Assembly: GCA_031769625.1 (NCBI GenBank) | Contig: JAUIMM010000001.1 | Span: 1,984,001 to 2,048,000, forward strand | Length of the DNA: 64,000 bases | DNA from: Taudactylus pleione | Taxonomy: Eukaryota; Chordata; Amphibia; Anura; Myobatrachidae | Reading direction: 5' to 3' | Notes under the pieces: model-generated | The model's database searches: none | The model's input: the letters and a program-made list of their open reading frames with translations, nothing else | What the model was told of the DNA's origin: nothing | Position numbers and translations under genes: made by a program | Shown: one piece after another, positions 9,785 to 21,488 of the stretch | Layout: the number at the start of each line of letters is the position of its first letter | Position numbering within the stretch: position 1 is the first letter of the stretch

Positions 9785-11530
9785 TCAGTGCGCTTGAGTC
9801 AGGTGCATACCCCCTCCTTTGCCTATGTCATAGGTGGATGTATAGGCTTGTATGGCCTTTTGCTGCTCCTCCATCCTCTGAAGCATATAGAGGGTTGAGT
9901 TCCACCGCGTCACAACCTCTTGCTTCAGGTGATGGCGGGGCAGGTTCAAGAGTGTTTGCTGGTGCTCCAGTCTTCGGCACGCAGTCGCTGAATGGTGAAA
10001 GTGGCCAGAAATTTTTCGGGCCACCCAAAGCGTCTCCTGCACGCCCCTGTCGCTTTTCAGAAAATTCTGCACCACCAACTTTATTGTGTGAGCAAAACAT
10101 GGGACGTGATGGAATTTGCCCAGATGTAATTCCCGCACAATATTGGTGGCGTTGTCAGATATCACAAATCCCCAGGAGAGTCTAAGTGGGGTAAGCCACT
10201 GGGTGATGATTTCCCTCAGTTTCTCTAAGAGGTTGTCGGCGGTGTGCCTCTTACTGAAACCGGTGATACACAGCATAGCCTACCTTTGAACGAGCTGGCG
10301 TTTCTGAGATGCTGCTACTGGTGACGCTGCTGCTGTTGCTGCGTAAGGTGATACATCTACCCAGTGGGCTGTCACAGTCATATAGTCCATAGTCTGCCCT
10401 GTTCCACTTGTCCACATGTCCGTGGTTAAGTGGACATTGGGTACAACGGCATTTTTCAGGACACTGAGGACACTTTTTCTGATGTTTCTGTACAGTCTCG
10501 GTATCGCCTGCCTAGTGAAGTGGAATCTAGACGGGATTTGGAACCGGGGACACACTACCTCCATCAATTGTCTAAATCCCACTGCACTAATGGCGGATAC
10601 CGGATGCACGTCTAACACCAACATAGCAGTCAAGGCCTCAGTTATACGTTTTGCTTCAGGATGACTGCTGTCGTACTTCATCCTCCTCGCTAAGGACTGT
10701 TGGAGGGTCAATTGTTTAGTAAAAGTAGTGGTGTTCCTACTTCCTCTCTGGGATGATGAACGACTCCCAGCAGCAGCAACAGCAGCAGCGGCAGCAGGAG
10801 GCGTAGCAATGCAGGATCCTCCGGAGGAATCCCGGATAGGAGAGTCAGTCATGCCAGTGACATGGCCTGCAGGACTACTTCCGATCCTGACTAAGGAGGA
10901 AATTGACGAGGAGGGAGTTGACGGTGTGGTTTGCAGGTGCTTGGATACAACAGGACAACGGGATTTAGGTGTCCCTGGACTGCTTACGGTCTTAGCCAAA
11001 GTTTCTGAACTGGACAGTAACTTTTTATGAACGCGCTGCAGGTGCCATATAAGGGAGGATGTTCCTAGGTGGTTAACGTCCCTACCCCTACTTATTTCAC
11101 CTTTACATATGGTACATATGGCAAGACAGTTGTTGTCCGGATTTGGATAGAAATATTGCCAGACCAAAGAGGTGGAATGTTTGGTCTTCTGCCCAGGCAT
11201 GCCCGTGATGAGCTTTTTCATCCCACGGACAACAACTGTCTCCCCCGGAGCCTGATTTAAACAAACCACATCACCATTAGAATCCTCCTCGCCAACTTCC
11301 TCCTCAGCCCCAGCTACACCAGTATCCTCATTCTGTTGTACTTCAACAGTGACATCTTCAATTTGCATATCAGCAAGTGGACTGTGGGTGCTCCTTTCAG
11401 CACTTGCAGGGGGCATGCAAATGGTGGGAAGAGCCACCTCTTCCCGTCCAGTGCTGGGAAGGTCAGGCATCACAACCACCACCACACTTGGACTCTCCTT
11501 GGGGATTTGTGATATCTTCTTAGAACGCAC
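9785..11530 (-). pseudogene. hAT transposase, copy A (BED finger plus partial RNase H-like core)
   Basis: From the N-terminus: a Ser/Glu-rich segment, a BED-type zinc finger near 11160-11030 (CTIC pair then HLQRVH), a Ser/Ala-rich linker with a poly-Ala run, the motif TTDMWTSG with the first catalytic Asp (near 10400), an in-frame TAG near 10280, then VISDNATNIV with the second catalytic Asp at about 10155 and CFAHTIKLVVQ. The reading stops at 9785, before the hAT C-terminal dimerisation region and the catalytic Glu. The TAG is shared by all three copies and sits at CAAAG/GTAGGC, which could alternatively be a splice donor. Not a working transposase as it stands. Confidence 0.85.
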
Positions 11531-11536
11531 AGTTCT

Positions 11537-11953
11537 TCACTGTGCTTTTACCAGCTTAACTCTTTTGATTTTTTTAGTGGGAGGAGGGTTTCCTTCGTCA
11601 TCATCCACATATTGTATTAGAACAGATCCAATGGCAGGTTGAAAAGGTTGTAAACAGTTGTGTAAGGCCTGGGAGAAGATACTGGGGCTGTCTATGAAGC
11701 CCTGGGGCAATCGTGTCCATGTGTATTGTACCCCCCTGTATGTAAATGCAAATAGGTACTGACAGTGAGGATGAAGAGGGACAGAGAAGAAGGCAGAGCG
11801 GAGGTCAATGACAGTAAAATGGGTTGCATTTGGTGGGATCTGCATAAGAATGACAGCTGGATTCGACACTACAGGGAATTGGCTCTCTACTACCTTATTA
11901 ACCCCTCTAAGGTCCTGTACCAGCCTATAACCCCTCCCACCACTCTTTTTCAC
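11537..11953 (-). pseudogene. Chimeric ORF: retroviral RT palm fused to hAT N-terminal segment
   Basis: The palm frame enters at 11953 from a GTG, not an ATG. It passes VIDLRSAFF, an intact LPQGF and YVDD at 11611-11600, and then runs straight into hAT sequence with the basic PPTKKIKRVK stretch before a stop at 11537. The fusion is created by the tandem-duplication junction at 11600/11601. In-frame fusion is probably chance (one in three). There is no promoter or start evidence. Confidence 0.8.
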
Positions 11954-12656
11954 AGGAAAGACTGTTGGCTACACTCGCTGTACGGACTAAAATTCCCTGT
12001 TGTAATAACTGCTCAATTAAGGGATAAACCCTTATCTCTACCTCCTGTTTTAGTGGGTACTGGGGAATTTTTGGAGCTTGCCTACCACTTTTTAGATTTA
12101 CCATTATGGGAGCTACATTTGCCATCAACCCAGTGTCCTGTCCATCTTTGGTCCAAAGTGAACCTGGTATTTGAGATAACATCTGCTCTACCTGAGATGG
12201 ATTCTTATCTGGAACAGTAGAGTGAAACATTAACCTTTGGGGAGTGTCTAATATATCCCTCACCTCGTGCACAACTCTCTCTGGGATATCTAGAAATATA
12301 CCATCAGTGGTACAATAAATGACACATCCCATTTTACATAACAAATCCCTTCCCAGTAGGTTAGTAGGGGCCGCTGCTGCCAGGAGAAAGGAATGCCTGG
12401 TATGCAATGGACCGATAGTAGCCTCTGCAGATTTGGTTAAAAGATAATGTTGCACTTTACCCATTACACCCATTGCTGGTACTGTTTTACTGGTCACCTG
12501 TAAATTAGATGGAGATTTTATCACTGATCTGGTCGCCCCTGTGTCTACAAGAAAAGAATGTGTAGTACCAGCTACATCAACTATCATTACAGGTTCTTCT
12601 CTAGTACCCCCAGTTAACCTGACTGGCTGTAGACTACAGGTGTGACCTGACCCCTA
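11601..12656 (-). pseudogene. ERV-B protease and RT palm (truncated at YVDD)
   Basis: Second copy of pro-pol. DTG is at 12545-12537, and the UAG before protease is at 12656-12654. The RT palm ends at the duplication junction in YVDD, so thumb, connection and everything downstream are missing. It shares the protease/palm frame break near 11925-11953 with the other copies. Unlike copy A it keeps LPQGF. Confidence 0.85.
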
Positions 12657-14357
12657 GAGCTGACTATCTTCTTCCAGCATAGCATTCACTGCTGCGATGT
12701 GAGCAGGTGATGGCTGGAATTGTCCTGACTGCTGTGGGTGCCCCTTCTGTGGGTATCTCATGTGTTTCCTGGTTTGGTATTTCCCACTTTCTGGCCTTAC
12801 AGAACTTACTTATGTGGTCCTCCTTGTTACATCTATAACACCTTCGTGGTTGACGTGTTGTGAAAGGTTGTTGTTGTGTGGGTTGGGGAATGAGGAAAGT
12901 TGTGTTTGTGTATAGGGATAAGGGTTTGGAGGTTGTGTGGGATGAGTGTATTGTGGCTGAGTGTGGTAAGAGTGCTGCAGTGTTATTTGCATTCCTTCCA
13001 GAGCTTGAATACTAACAGCCATTAGTTTCTCTGCATTTCTCTCTTCCTAAAGATGTTTTTGTCATGTTCAATTGCAGATTCCCTGAGTGTGTCTACCGTA
13101 ACTCCCCTCCAACCAGGAAGTGAGGTCTGAACCCTGGCCTTTAGAGTGTCTTTAAGACCATCCATAAGCACTGTGATTGTCATTTCCCTGTGATGGGTGT
13201 TATCTTTTATGTCCTCTATACCTGTGTATTGAGTAATAGTCTGCAGCGCTCTGATAAAATAATCTGCTTGCAGACTCACTCTCTTTCTGTTTAATCATGA
13301 AGATTTTACTCCAGTTAACAATTAATGGGAAAAATACAGCCAATTGGGTAACAATATGGGTTATATCGTCTTGATTACCATCATCAGTTATGGGACTATC
13401 TCCATCCAATACACAGGCCGTGATAAACTTTTTCACGTTGGTATTGTGTGGAAGACAAGCCCGTAATACCACTCGCCAATCTTTATTGGTTTGCTCATGA
13501 GCATTACCCAAATCCTTTACAAATCTCTGGCACTTTGCTAGTTCTTTCCTAGGGTCAGGGAAATCTGTCATTATGGAACGTAGTTCTGCTCTTGTCCATG
13601 GACAATGCGTCGCTACATCCCTTGTGGCCACTACACCATGTGCATCCGGATTCCCATTGGGAACGGTTATTGTCTGGATGGGATGGATGCCTGCCACACT
13701 GCTGCCTTTGACCTTACTACCTGTTTGAGGGTTCAGCCTACTGCTACTATGTATGGTATTAGTAATCTCCGCTACTGTTACAGCGGGTGTTAATACTTCC
13801 TGCACTGGTTGGGCTACCTCCATTTCTGGTACTAGCGGGGCAGCTACCTGTGCTTGCTGTGGTAGTCCATTTAACATTTGTGCAACATGTGAAAGAGCGG
13901 ACATCCCAACAGGTTCATCATCTGCATCATAAACATGTTCCTTATAGTTACTTAGAAGAGGGTACAAGTTACTTGTTACATTTTTATGATTTTTGAGATC
14001 GACTGTACCTTCACCCCCATCTGCATAGGGCGGTGGTGGTGCTCGTGCGCTACTAACATTACCTTCTGCAATGCTACCTCGCTGTGCGTGCACACTACTT
14101 TGCAGTGTGCACGCAATGCTATTTGCGTGCACGCTCCCTTGCGTCATGCGTGCAACGCTAGTTTGCATCGCGTGCACACCACTAAGCCACATGTCCCCCT
14201 CGTGCTGCCACAACTTCAAGCAATCATTAAACTTTACCCTTTTCTTCAGAGACTTCACTAAACATATACTGTCTCTGAGATTGTTCAGAACCTCTGAATC
14301 AAAGCTACCAATCTTAGGAAAAGGTGTTCTACATTTCTTGGTCATTTTGACCCACAT
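12654..14357 (-). pseudogene. ERV-B gag, frameshifted
   Basis: Same arrangement as copy A: a 385-residue N-terminal frame from 14357 with PPPY near 14036-14025, the 4-bp frameshift near 13277-13292, the capsid remainder at 13279-13022, a Pro-rich part at 13022-12810, and a CCHC knuckle at 12840-12799 in another frame. It shares both the 4-bp insertion and a 1-bp loss near 14360 with copy A, but several substitutions agree with copy C instead, consistent with later private changes in copy A. Confidence 0.82.
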
Positions 14358-16215
14358 GTCGCAGTAGAGAATTTCAATTGGTGAACGTTTTTCAGTGAGC
14401 TACGTTCACGCACTCCCTCCCGTTATTCACAGCAGACCTGGCGTTAGTCGGCTTGTATAATGAGGAGCAGAATAACCACCTATTGAAAATTATTCTACCT
14501 GCGATGATATTAACTCAAGCTTCCGTCGCTCGCTTCCTTTGAGTTTACTCCCACTGGTAGCATCTAGAAGTTCCAATAACTCCTAACCTTGCCAGCAGTT
14601 TCACTCCCACGACAACCCACTTCACAATCACGGTTTATATAACCATGTGGTTTGATTGCTTTGCCCAAAGAACCTAACTGGTCAATGGACTTTGTGATTA
14701 ATGGGTGACGGACCAAGAAACCCCTTAGTTTCTCGATAACCACAATGTACCTGCTTTGTACACTGGCCCAGTAGTTTGTACCTACCGAGTTTATACTGAG
14801 GTTTAACAGACAGTAACCTCCACTATTTAGGCTTAACAGACAGTAGCCTTTACAATCACAACGTTTCAATTTACATACACCTTTTCTGCGCAGAAAATAG
14901 AACCTTTTCTCTTAATATGGCAGTACAATACAGAGGTTTAACAAGCAATCATGCTATGCATATAATGACTGTTTCAACACGTGGCAGCAATACAGGAAAT
15001 ATGTGTACGCTATTGTGCGACTTCCCCTTTTAACACAAAACTTTATCAACGAAGGAAAACAAACTTTTTCCTTCCTTGTCTCTGGATTCTAATCAGCGCT
15101 CCTTGAACTCACACAATAACGGATAGCGGTCTCTCAGCATAAAGTGGTAGCAGGTTTTCGAAGGCAATGCGTTCTTTCCTGCGTATGGCGCCTCCACCCT
15201 TTGCTGAGGGATCGATAACCATGTATTATCATGTAAATTGGCAGCGTGATCACACTCTATGAGCCCCCAACTATGAATTCCTATTTAGCCTCTATACCCT
15301 AAAGTCGCTGTTTAGCGTTGTGTACACATATGAAATAATTGCTTTCCAGACTTTGAGTGTGGTTCTAAAGCACAAAAGTTATTATTCACATAAAAGCATA
15401 TAGTTACATGCCTTGATCTATAATACAATTAGCGCAAAGGTTATACAAAATACAAGCTACAGTCGAAACATACGCATGCGCTCTGGATCCAGATTTCCCG
15501 GCATCAACTATGCAACCTACATCAACAGAAAAAGAAAGATGACTAACTACCAGTTCTAGAGTGCTTGCATATAAACCCTTGCAGAGATAGGCAATAGAAT
15601 AGAACAAGTTGGCATAATCCCATTGGTTCTTCTTCCTGGTTCTTCTGTTACGATACAGTTCATAGGTCAGTTCGTATTGTAATAGTTCAGCCCTCCAACA
15701 GCTCTTTGTGTGTGTTTTCCCGCTGAAGAACAAGTCTAAACTGGCTAATAAACATTACATTACAGAGTACATTTCAATGCCTATCTCTCCATGATCTATA
15801 ATCCGCAGACGCATGTTGCGATCTCCTTGCCGATGGAACCGGAATTCTGCAAATAAACAGTGGTTTAGAATGGCACCCAATGTCGTCTGCTTATCATATA
15901 CTAAACCTTAGATACCAAATATATGTATTTCACAATAGACTTGATAACGTATAAAACCTCTAATATTAATGTTAGGGAACCTTTCTTCTTCCTGGTTCTG
16001 ACTGTAAATGAGGCAAAGAATAATTAAGCAGCTGTGTGACTGTCCTGTCTAATATAGTTTACAAACGAAATTCAACTGTTTACTTCACTACATCTAACTG
16101 CACATGGAGACCTCTGAGGCAGTATAATGGGTACAGATAGTGAGGGATACCAGACCCTCCAACATGACCCCTTCCACAAGGTACAAAACGCTCTGCACCT
16201 GGACTTCCCACTTCA
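14358..16215 (-). other. ERV-B leader and candidate LTR region
   Basis: Duplicate of 7086-8943 with the same hairpin and the same TATATAA box (near 14627-14636, minus strand). No ends or primer site could be set. Nothing else is recognised in it. Confidence 0.4.
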
Positions 16216-17056
16216 TTTATGATTGCAGTCACCTGTGATGAACTAATTAAGTAATGATAAGGATATTTCTAACACAGATGACTGCAATCATAAACCAAGT
16301 GTGTGAGTCTCTCCTCTCTCTATCTGCCCCTATGTTGTCCCCACATTCCCCAAAGTGTTTACCAGCCCAGACTGCCACCCTTCCCCTAGTGTCACACAGC
16401 CCTCTCCTACAGAACACTCTATAGTAAGGGTGTGCACCGGCCACTTTTCGTGTTTTGTGTTTTGGTTTTGGATCTGGATCTTTCTTTGTGTTTTGGATCT
16501 GGATTGGTTTTGCCTAAATCACCCTTCCGTGTTTTGGGTTCTGGGTTTTGTGTTTTGGATCTGTATTTTTTTTTTTAAAAAAGCATAAAAACAGCTAAAA
16601 TAACAGAATTTGTGTGTTTTTCTGCTCCTATGCTATTATTAACCTCAATAACCTTACTTTCCACTCATTTCCAGTCTATTCTGAACACCTCACAATAGTG
16701 TTTTTATATCCAAAAGGTTGCACCGAGGTAGCTGGATGACTATGCTAAGAGATACGAGTGGGCGGCACAAACACGTGGTCCATCTAGGAGTGACACTGCA
16801 GTGGCAGACAGGATGGCAGTTTGAAAAACTAGGCCCCAAACAGTACATAATTCAAAGAAAAAAAAGAGGTGCAAAATGGAATTGTCCTTGGGCCTTCCCA
16901 CCCACCCTTATGTGGTATAAACAGGACATGCACACTTTAACAAACCAAACATTTCTGCGCCAGGGTCTGCCACACGACTGTGGCTGAAATGATTGGTTCG
17001 TTTGGGCCCCCACAAAACAAGCTGGCAATTAATCTGTCCCTGCACAAACTGGCTCT

Positions 17057-19195
17057 TCAGTGCGCTTGAGTCAGGTGCATACCCCCTCCTTTGCCTATGT
17101 CATAGGTGGATGTATAGGCTTGTATGGCCTTTTGCTGCTCCTCCATCCTCTGAAGCATATAGAGGGTTGAGTTCCACCGCGTCACAACCTCTTGCTTCAG
17201 GTGATGGCGGGGCAGGTTCAAGAGTGTTTGCTGGTGCTCCAGTCTTCGGCACGCAGTCGCTGAATGGCGAAAGTGGCCAGAAATTTTTCGGGCCACCCAA
17301 AGCGTCTCCTGCACGCCCCTGTCGCTTTTCAGAAAATTCTGCACCACCAACTTTATTGTGTGAGCAAAACATGGGACGTGATGGAATTTGCCCAGATGTA
17401 ATGCCCGCACAATATTGGTGGCGTTGTCAGATATCACAAATCCCCAGGAGAGTCTAAGTGGGGTAAGCCACTGGGTGATGATTTCCCTCAGTTTCTCTAA
17501 GAGGTTGTCGGCGGTGTGCCTCTTACTGAAACCGGTAATACACAGCATAGCCTACCTTTGAATGAGCTGGCGTTTCTGAGATGCTGCTACTGGTGACGCT
17601 GCTGCTGTTGCTGCATAAGGTGATACATCTACCCAGTGGGCTGTCACAGTCATATAGTCCATAGTCTGCCCTGTTCCACTTGTCCACATGTCCGTGGTTA
17701 AGTGGACATTGGGTACAACGGCATTTTTCAGGACACTGAGGACACTTTTTCTGATGTTTCTGTACAGTCTCGGTATCGCCTGCCTAGTTAAGTGGAATCT
17801 AGACGGGATTTGGAACCGGGGACACACTACCTCCATCAATTGTCTAAATCCCACTGCACTAATGGCGGATACCGGATGCACGTCTAACACCAACATAGCA
17901 GTCAAGGCCTCAGTTATACGTTTTGCTTCAGGATGACTGCTGTCGTACTTCATCCTCCTCGCTAAGGACTGTTGGAGGGTCAATTGTTTAGTAAAAGTAG
18001 TGGTGTTCCTACTTCCTCTCTGGGATGATGAACGACTCCCAGCAGCAGCAACAGCAGCAGTGGCAGCAGGAGGCGTAGCAATGCAGGATCCTCTGGATTA
18101 ATCCCAGATAGGAGAGTCAGTCATGCCAGTGACATGGCCTGCAGGACTACTTCCGATCCTGACTAAGGAGGAAATTGTCGAGGAGGGAGTTGACGGTGTG
18201 GTTTGCAGGTGCTTGGATACAACAGGACAACAGGATTTAGGTGTCCCTGGACTGCTTACGGTCTTAGCCAAAGTTTCTGAACTGGACAGTAACTTTTTAT
18301 GAACGCGCTGCAGGTGCCGTATAAGGGAGGATGTTCCTAGGTGGTTAACGTCCCTACCCCTACTTATTTCACCTTTACATATGGTACATATGGCAAGACA
18401 GTTGTTGTCCGGATTTGGATAGAAATATTGCCAGACCAAAGAGGTGGAATGTTTGGTCTTCTGCCCAGGCATGCCCGTGATGAGCTTTTTCATCCCACGG
18501 ACAACAACTGTCTCCCCCAGAGCCTGATTTAAACAAACCACATCACCATTAGAATCCTCCTCGCCAACTTCCTCCTCAGCCCCAGCTACACCAGTATCCT
18601 CATTCTGTTGTACTTCAACAGTGACATCTTCAATTTGCATATCAGCAAGTGGACTGTGGGTGCTCCTTTCAGCACTTGCAGGGGGCATGCAAATGGTGGG
18701 AAGAGCCACCTCTTCCCGTCCAGTGCTGGGAAGGTCAGGCATCGCAACCACCACCACACTTGGACTCTCCTTGGGGATTTGTGATATCTTCTTAGAACGC
18801 ACAGTTCTTCACTGTGCTTTTGCCAGCTTTACTCTTTTGATTTTTTTAGTGGGAGGAGGGTTTCCATCGTCATGTGAAGCTGAACCACTAGTCATGTACA
18901 TAGGGAAAGACCTTAGCCATTCCTTGCCACCCTGTGTCGTAAATGGCATATTGGCAAGTTTACGTTTCTCTTCAGATGATTTAAATGTTTTTTTCAAGGT
19001 CATTTTCCTGAACTTCTTTGCCATTTGGGATTGTATGTGCCCTCTACTATGACATTGGGCATCGGCCTTGGCAGACAACGTTGATGGCATGTTATCGTCT
19101 ATGTCATGACTAGTGGCAGCAGCTTCAGCACTAGGAGGAAGTGGTTCTTGATCTTTCTCTATTTTATTTTTATCGGAGAAAGTTTGGTCCTCCAT
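17057..19195 (-). pseudogene. hAT transposase, copy B, with N-terminal segment and extra stop
   Basis: An ATG at 19195 opens a 128-residue charged segment ending in a basic KKIKRVK stretch and an in-frame TGA at 18811-18809. The same frame continues through the BED finger (about 18432-18302) to a TAA near 18098 that is unique to this copy; copies A and C read through there. It then continues at 17983-17552 with TTDMWTSG, passes the shared TAG, and reaches SDNATNIV and CFAHTIKL before ending at 17057. It lacks the C-terminal dimerisation part. Broken. Confidence 0.85.
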
Positions 19196-19231
19196 TTATG
19201 TTATATCGATTTGATATATACGGGCGGCTAA

Positions 19232-20830
19232 GGCGCACACAAACACAGAAATATTTTTTATTTTTGCTGGAGAGTAGTGCACTTTGTGGGTTACACCACC
19301 CTTTAAGAAATGAGCCAGCCAGCTCTTTACTTATGGGACACAGGCACACGCTTGGCGCTGCTCCTTTGTTGATGCACGTGTGGCTACTGCGCACACAATT
19401 CACAAACACAGAAAAAAATATTTTATGTGGTTTGTTTGTAGTGTACTTTGGGGGTTACAGCACCCTTTAACGGTCAAGCCAGCCAGCCCTTTACTTATGA
19501 CACAGGCGCACGCTTGGCACTACTTTGTTGATGCACGTGCGGCTGCTGCGCACACAATTCACAAACACAGAAAATATTTTTTTATTTGGTTTGGAGTGTA
19601 CTTTGGGGGTTACAGCACCCTTTAACTGTCAAGCCAGCCGGCCCTTTACTTATGACACAGGCGCACGCTTGGCACTACTTTGTTGATGCACGTGCGGCTA
19701 CTGCGCACACAATTCACAAACACAGAAAATATTTTGTTATTTGGTTTGGAGTGTACTTTGGGGGTTACAGCACCCTTTAACGGTCAAGCCAGCTGTCCCT
19801 TTACTTATGACACAGGCGCACGCTTGGCACTACTTTGTTGATGCACGTGCGGCTGCTGAGAACACAATTCAAACACAGAAAATATTTTTTTATTTGGTTT
19901 GGACTGGAGTGTACTTTGGGGGTTACAGCACCCTTTAACGGTCAAGCCAGCCGGCCCTTTACTTATGACGCTGGCGCACGCTTGGCACTACTTTGTTGAT
20001 GCACGTGCGGCTACTGCGCACACAATTCACAAACAGAAAATATTTTGTTATTTGGTTTGGAGTGTACTTTGGGGGTTACAGCACCCTTTAACGGTCAAGC
20101 CAGCCGTCCCTTTACTTATGACACAGGCGCACGCTTGGCACTACTTTGTTGATGCACGTGCGGCTGCTGCGCACACATTTCAGACACAGAAAATATTTTT
20201 TTATTTGGTTTGGACTGGAGTGTACTTTGGGGGTTACAGCACCCTTTAACGGTCAAGCCAGCCGGCCCTTTACTTATGACGCTGGCGCACGCTTGGCACT
20301 ACTTTGTTGATGCACGTGCGGCTACTGCGCACACAATTCACAAACAGAAAATATTTTGTTATTTGGTTTGGAGTGTACTTTGGGGGTTACAGCACCCTTT
20401 AACGGTCAAGCCAGCCATCCCTTTACTTATGACACAGGCGCACGCTTGGCACTACTTTGTTGATGCACGTGCGGCTGCTGCGCACACATTTCAGACACAG
20501 AAAATATTTTTTTATTTGGTTTGGACTGGAGTGTACTTTGGGGGTTACAGCACCCTTTAACGGTCAAGCCAGCCGGCCCTTTACTTATGACGCAGGCGCA
20601 CGCTTGGCACTACTTTGTTGATGCACGTGCAGCTACTGCGCACACAATTCACAAACACAGGAAATATTTTTTTATTTGGTTTGGAGTGTACTTTGGGGGT
20701 TACAGCACCCTTTAACGGTCAAGCCAGCCGGCCCTTTACTTATGACACAGGCGCACGCTTGGCACTACTTTGTTGATGCACGTGCTGCTACTGCGCACAC
20801 AATTCACAAACACAGAAAAAATATTTTTTT
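19232..20830. repeat. Minisatellite, about 155-bp unit, about 10 copies
   Basis: Tandem units each contain TTTGGGGGTTACAGCACCCT, a CAAGCCAGCC segment, CAGGCGCACGCTTGGCA and TTTGTTGATGCACGTG. The first unit is diverged. Units between 19899 and 20521 alternate in length, giving a 311-bp dimer period. Plus-strand open frames across the array are produced by the repeat. It lies just upstream of the transposase ATG, so it may be the element's internal promoter or subterminal repeat array. Confidence 0.9.
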
Positions 20831-20839
20831 TTTTAGCAC

Positions 20840-21485
20840 TTGGGGGGAGCACCCCTGACAGACAGAGCACCCCCTGGACAACACTACAGCACCCCTTTAG
20901 GACTGGGACACTGCACAGGACTTTGGAGTGGACACAGCCCCTATGGACAATTGACTGCACAACACAGTCCAGCCAGCCCCTATGGACTTTGAAGTAGTGG
21001 ACACAGCCCCTATTGACAACAGCAGCACAGCACAACACAGCCAGCCCCTGTGGACTTTGAAGTAGTGGACACAGCCCCTATGGACAACAGCAGCACAGCG
21101 CAGCACAGCACAGCACAACACTTCTCTGCACTACACTACACTACACTACACAGCCCAGCCAGTCCTAACTCCCACCCTCCCTCTTCACTGTACACAGCCG
21201 AGTGAGAAAATGGCGCCGACGCGGCTACCTTATATAGGATCCAAAACCCGCGAGACCCGGAAGGCGGGATGATGATGTTTTGCCTCGATTTCAGATCCGA
21301 GTCAGGCAGGAAAAGTCGAGCTTGACTTGTCCCCCAACATCCCCCCATTGTGTCAATGTGGCCAATGTGAAATTATTAGAAGGTGTAAAATGGTTGATTT
21401 GGGGGCATTGTAGGTGTAATTTGAATTTTGGCACTACTATGGGGCCTATATTGAACTAGCGGATACTATGGGGCATACATTGAAC
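20840..21485. other. hAT 5' flank: short GGACACAGCCCC repeats and promoter-like DNA
   Basis: 20870-21130 holds several copies of a roughly 65-bp unit with GGACACAGCCCCTATGGACA and TTTGAAGTAGT segments, followed by a short (ACACT)n run. 21225-21320 has TATATAGGATCC and a GC-rich ACCCGCGAGACCCGG segment. Beyond 21340 the DNA is unassigned until the MITE at 21489. Confidence 0.55.
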
Positions 21486-21488
21486 TCG

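Larger units (their letters stand above)
1..11036 (+). repeat. Segmental duplication, left copy (block A)
   Basis: Bases 1 to about 11036 match 53788-64000 in the same orientation, with scattered substitutions and small indels. The offset is 53787 at the start, falls to about 53002 after the 785-bp extra sequence at 961-1745, and is 52967 then 52964 through the retrovirus and hAT parts. Both window edges cut the duplication, so its full length is unknown. Shared nested insertions, such as the MITE in pol, show that the whole nest was copied as DNA and did not insert independently. Confidence 0.93.
4329..11600. repeat. Tandem duplication unit 1 (7,272 bp)
   Basis: Every feature from the RT palm to the hAT BED region recurs exactly 7,272 bp to the right. 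The unit begins within the retroviral YVDD codons (4330-4328) and ends within the hAT N-terminal region. Only about two bases of homology (AT) are shared at the breakpoints, so end joining or replication slippage is more likely than recombination between repeats. Confidence 0.93.
9153..11600 (-). mobile_element. hAT transposon copy A (BED-finger type), partial
   Basis: The element end is near 9153, where a GTGTGCACCGGCC-type terminal sequence is followed by GTTTTGGATCTGG repeats (9178-9290). The transposase remnant lies at 9785-11530. The 5' part is cut at 11600 by the tandem-duplication junction; the longest upstream part is in copy B. No matching opposite terminal inverted repeat was found near 21350, so the element is incomplete even in copy B. 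Confidence 0.75.
11601..18872. repeat. Tandem duplication unit 2 (7,272 bp)
   Basis: The second unit matches 4329-11600 with scattered substitutions. Its left edge is the novel junction. Its right edge continues into the original hAT 5' region at 18873. It shares two gag frameshifts with unit 1 that are absent from copy C, so this duplication postdates the split from block C. Confidence 0.93.
16425..21440 (-). mobile_element. hAT transposon copy B, the most complete copy
   Basis: It extends from the GTGTGCACCGGCC-type end near 16431 through transposase (17057-19195), a 155-bp tandem array (19232-20830), short GC-rich repeats (20840-21130), and a segment with ACCCGCGAGACCCGG near 21248 that probably belongs to the element's other end. 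The opposite terminal repeat was not found, so the right boundary is approximate. Confidence 0.65.

Noticed and set aside
9721..10185. 154-residue plus-strand frame found in all three hAT copies
   Set aside because: It is antisense to the transposase core. Conservation reflects recent duplication only.
19380..20858. Series of similar plus-strand frames of 60-116 residues
   Set aside because: They are repeated readings of the 155-bp minisatellite, not a gene family.
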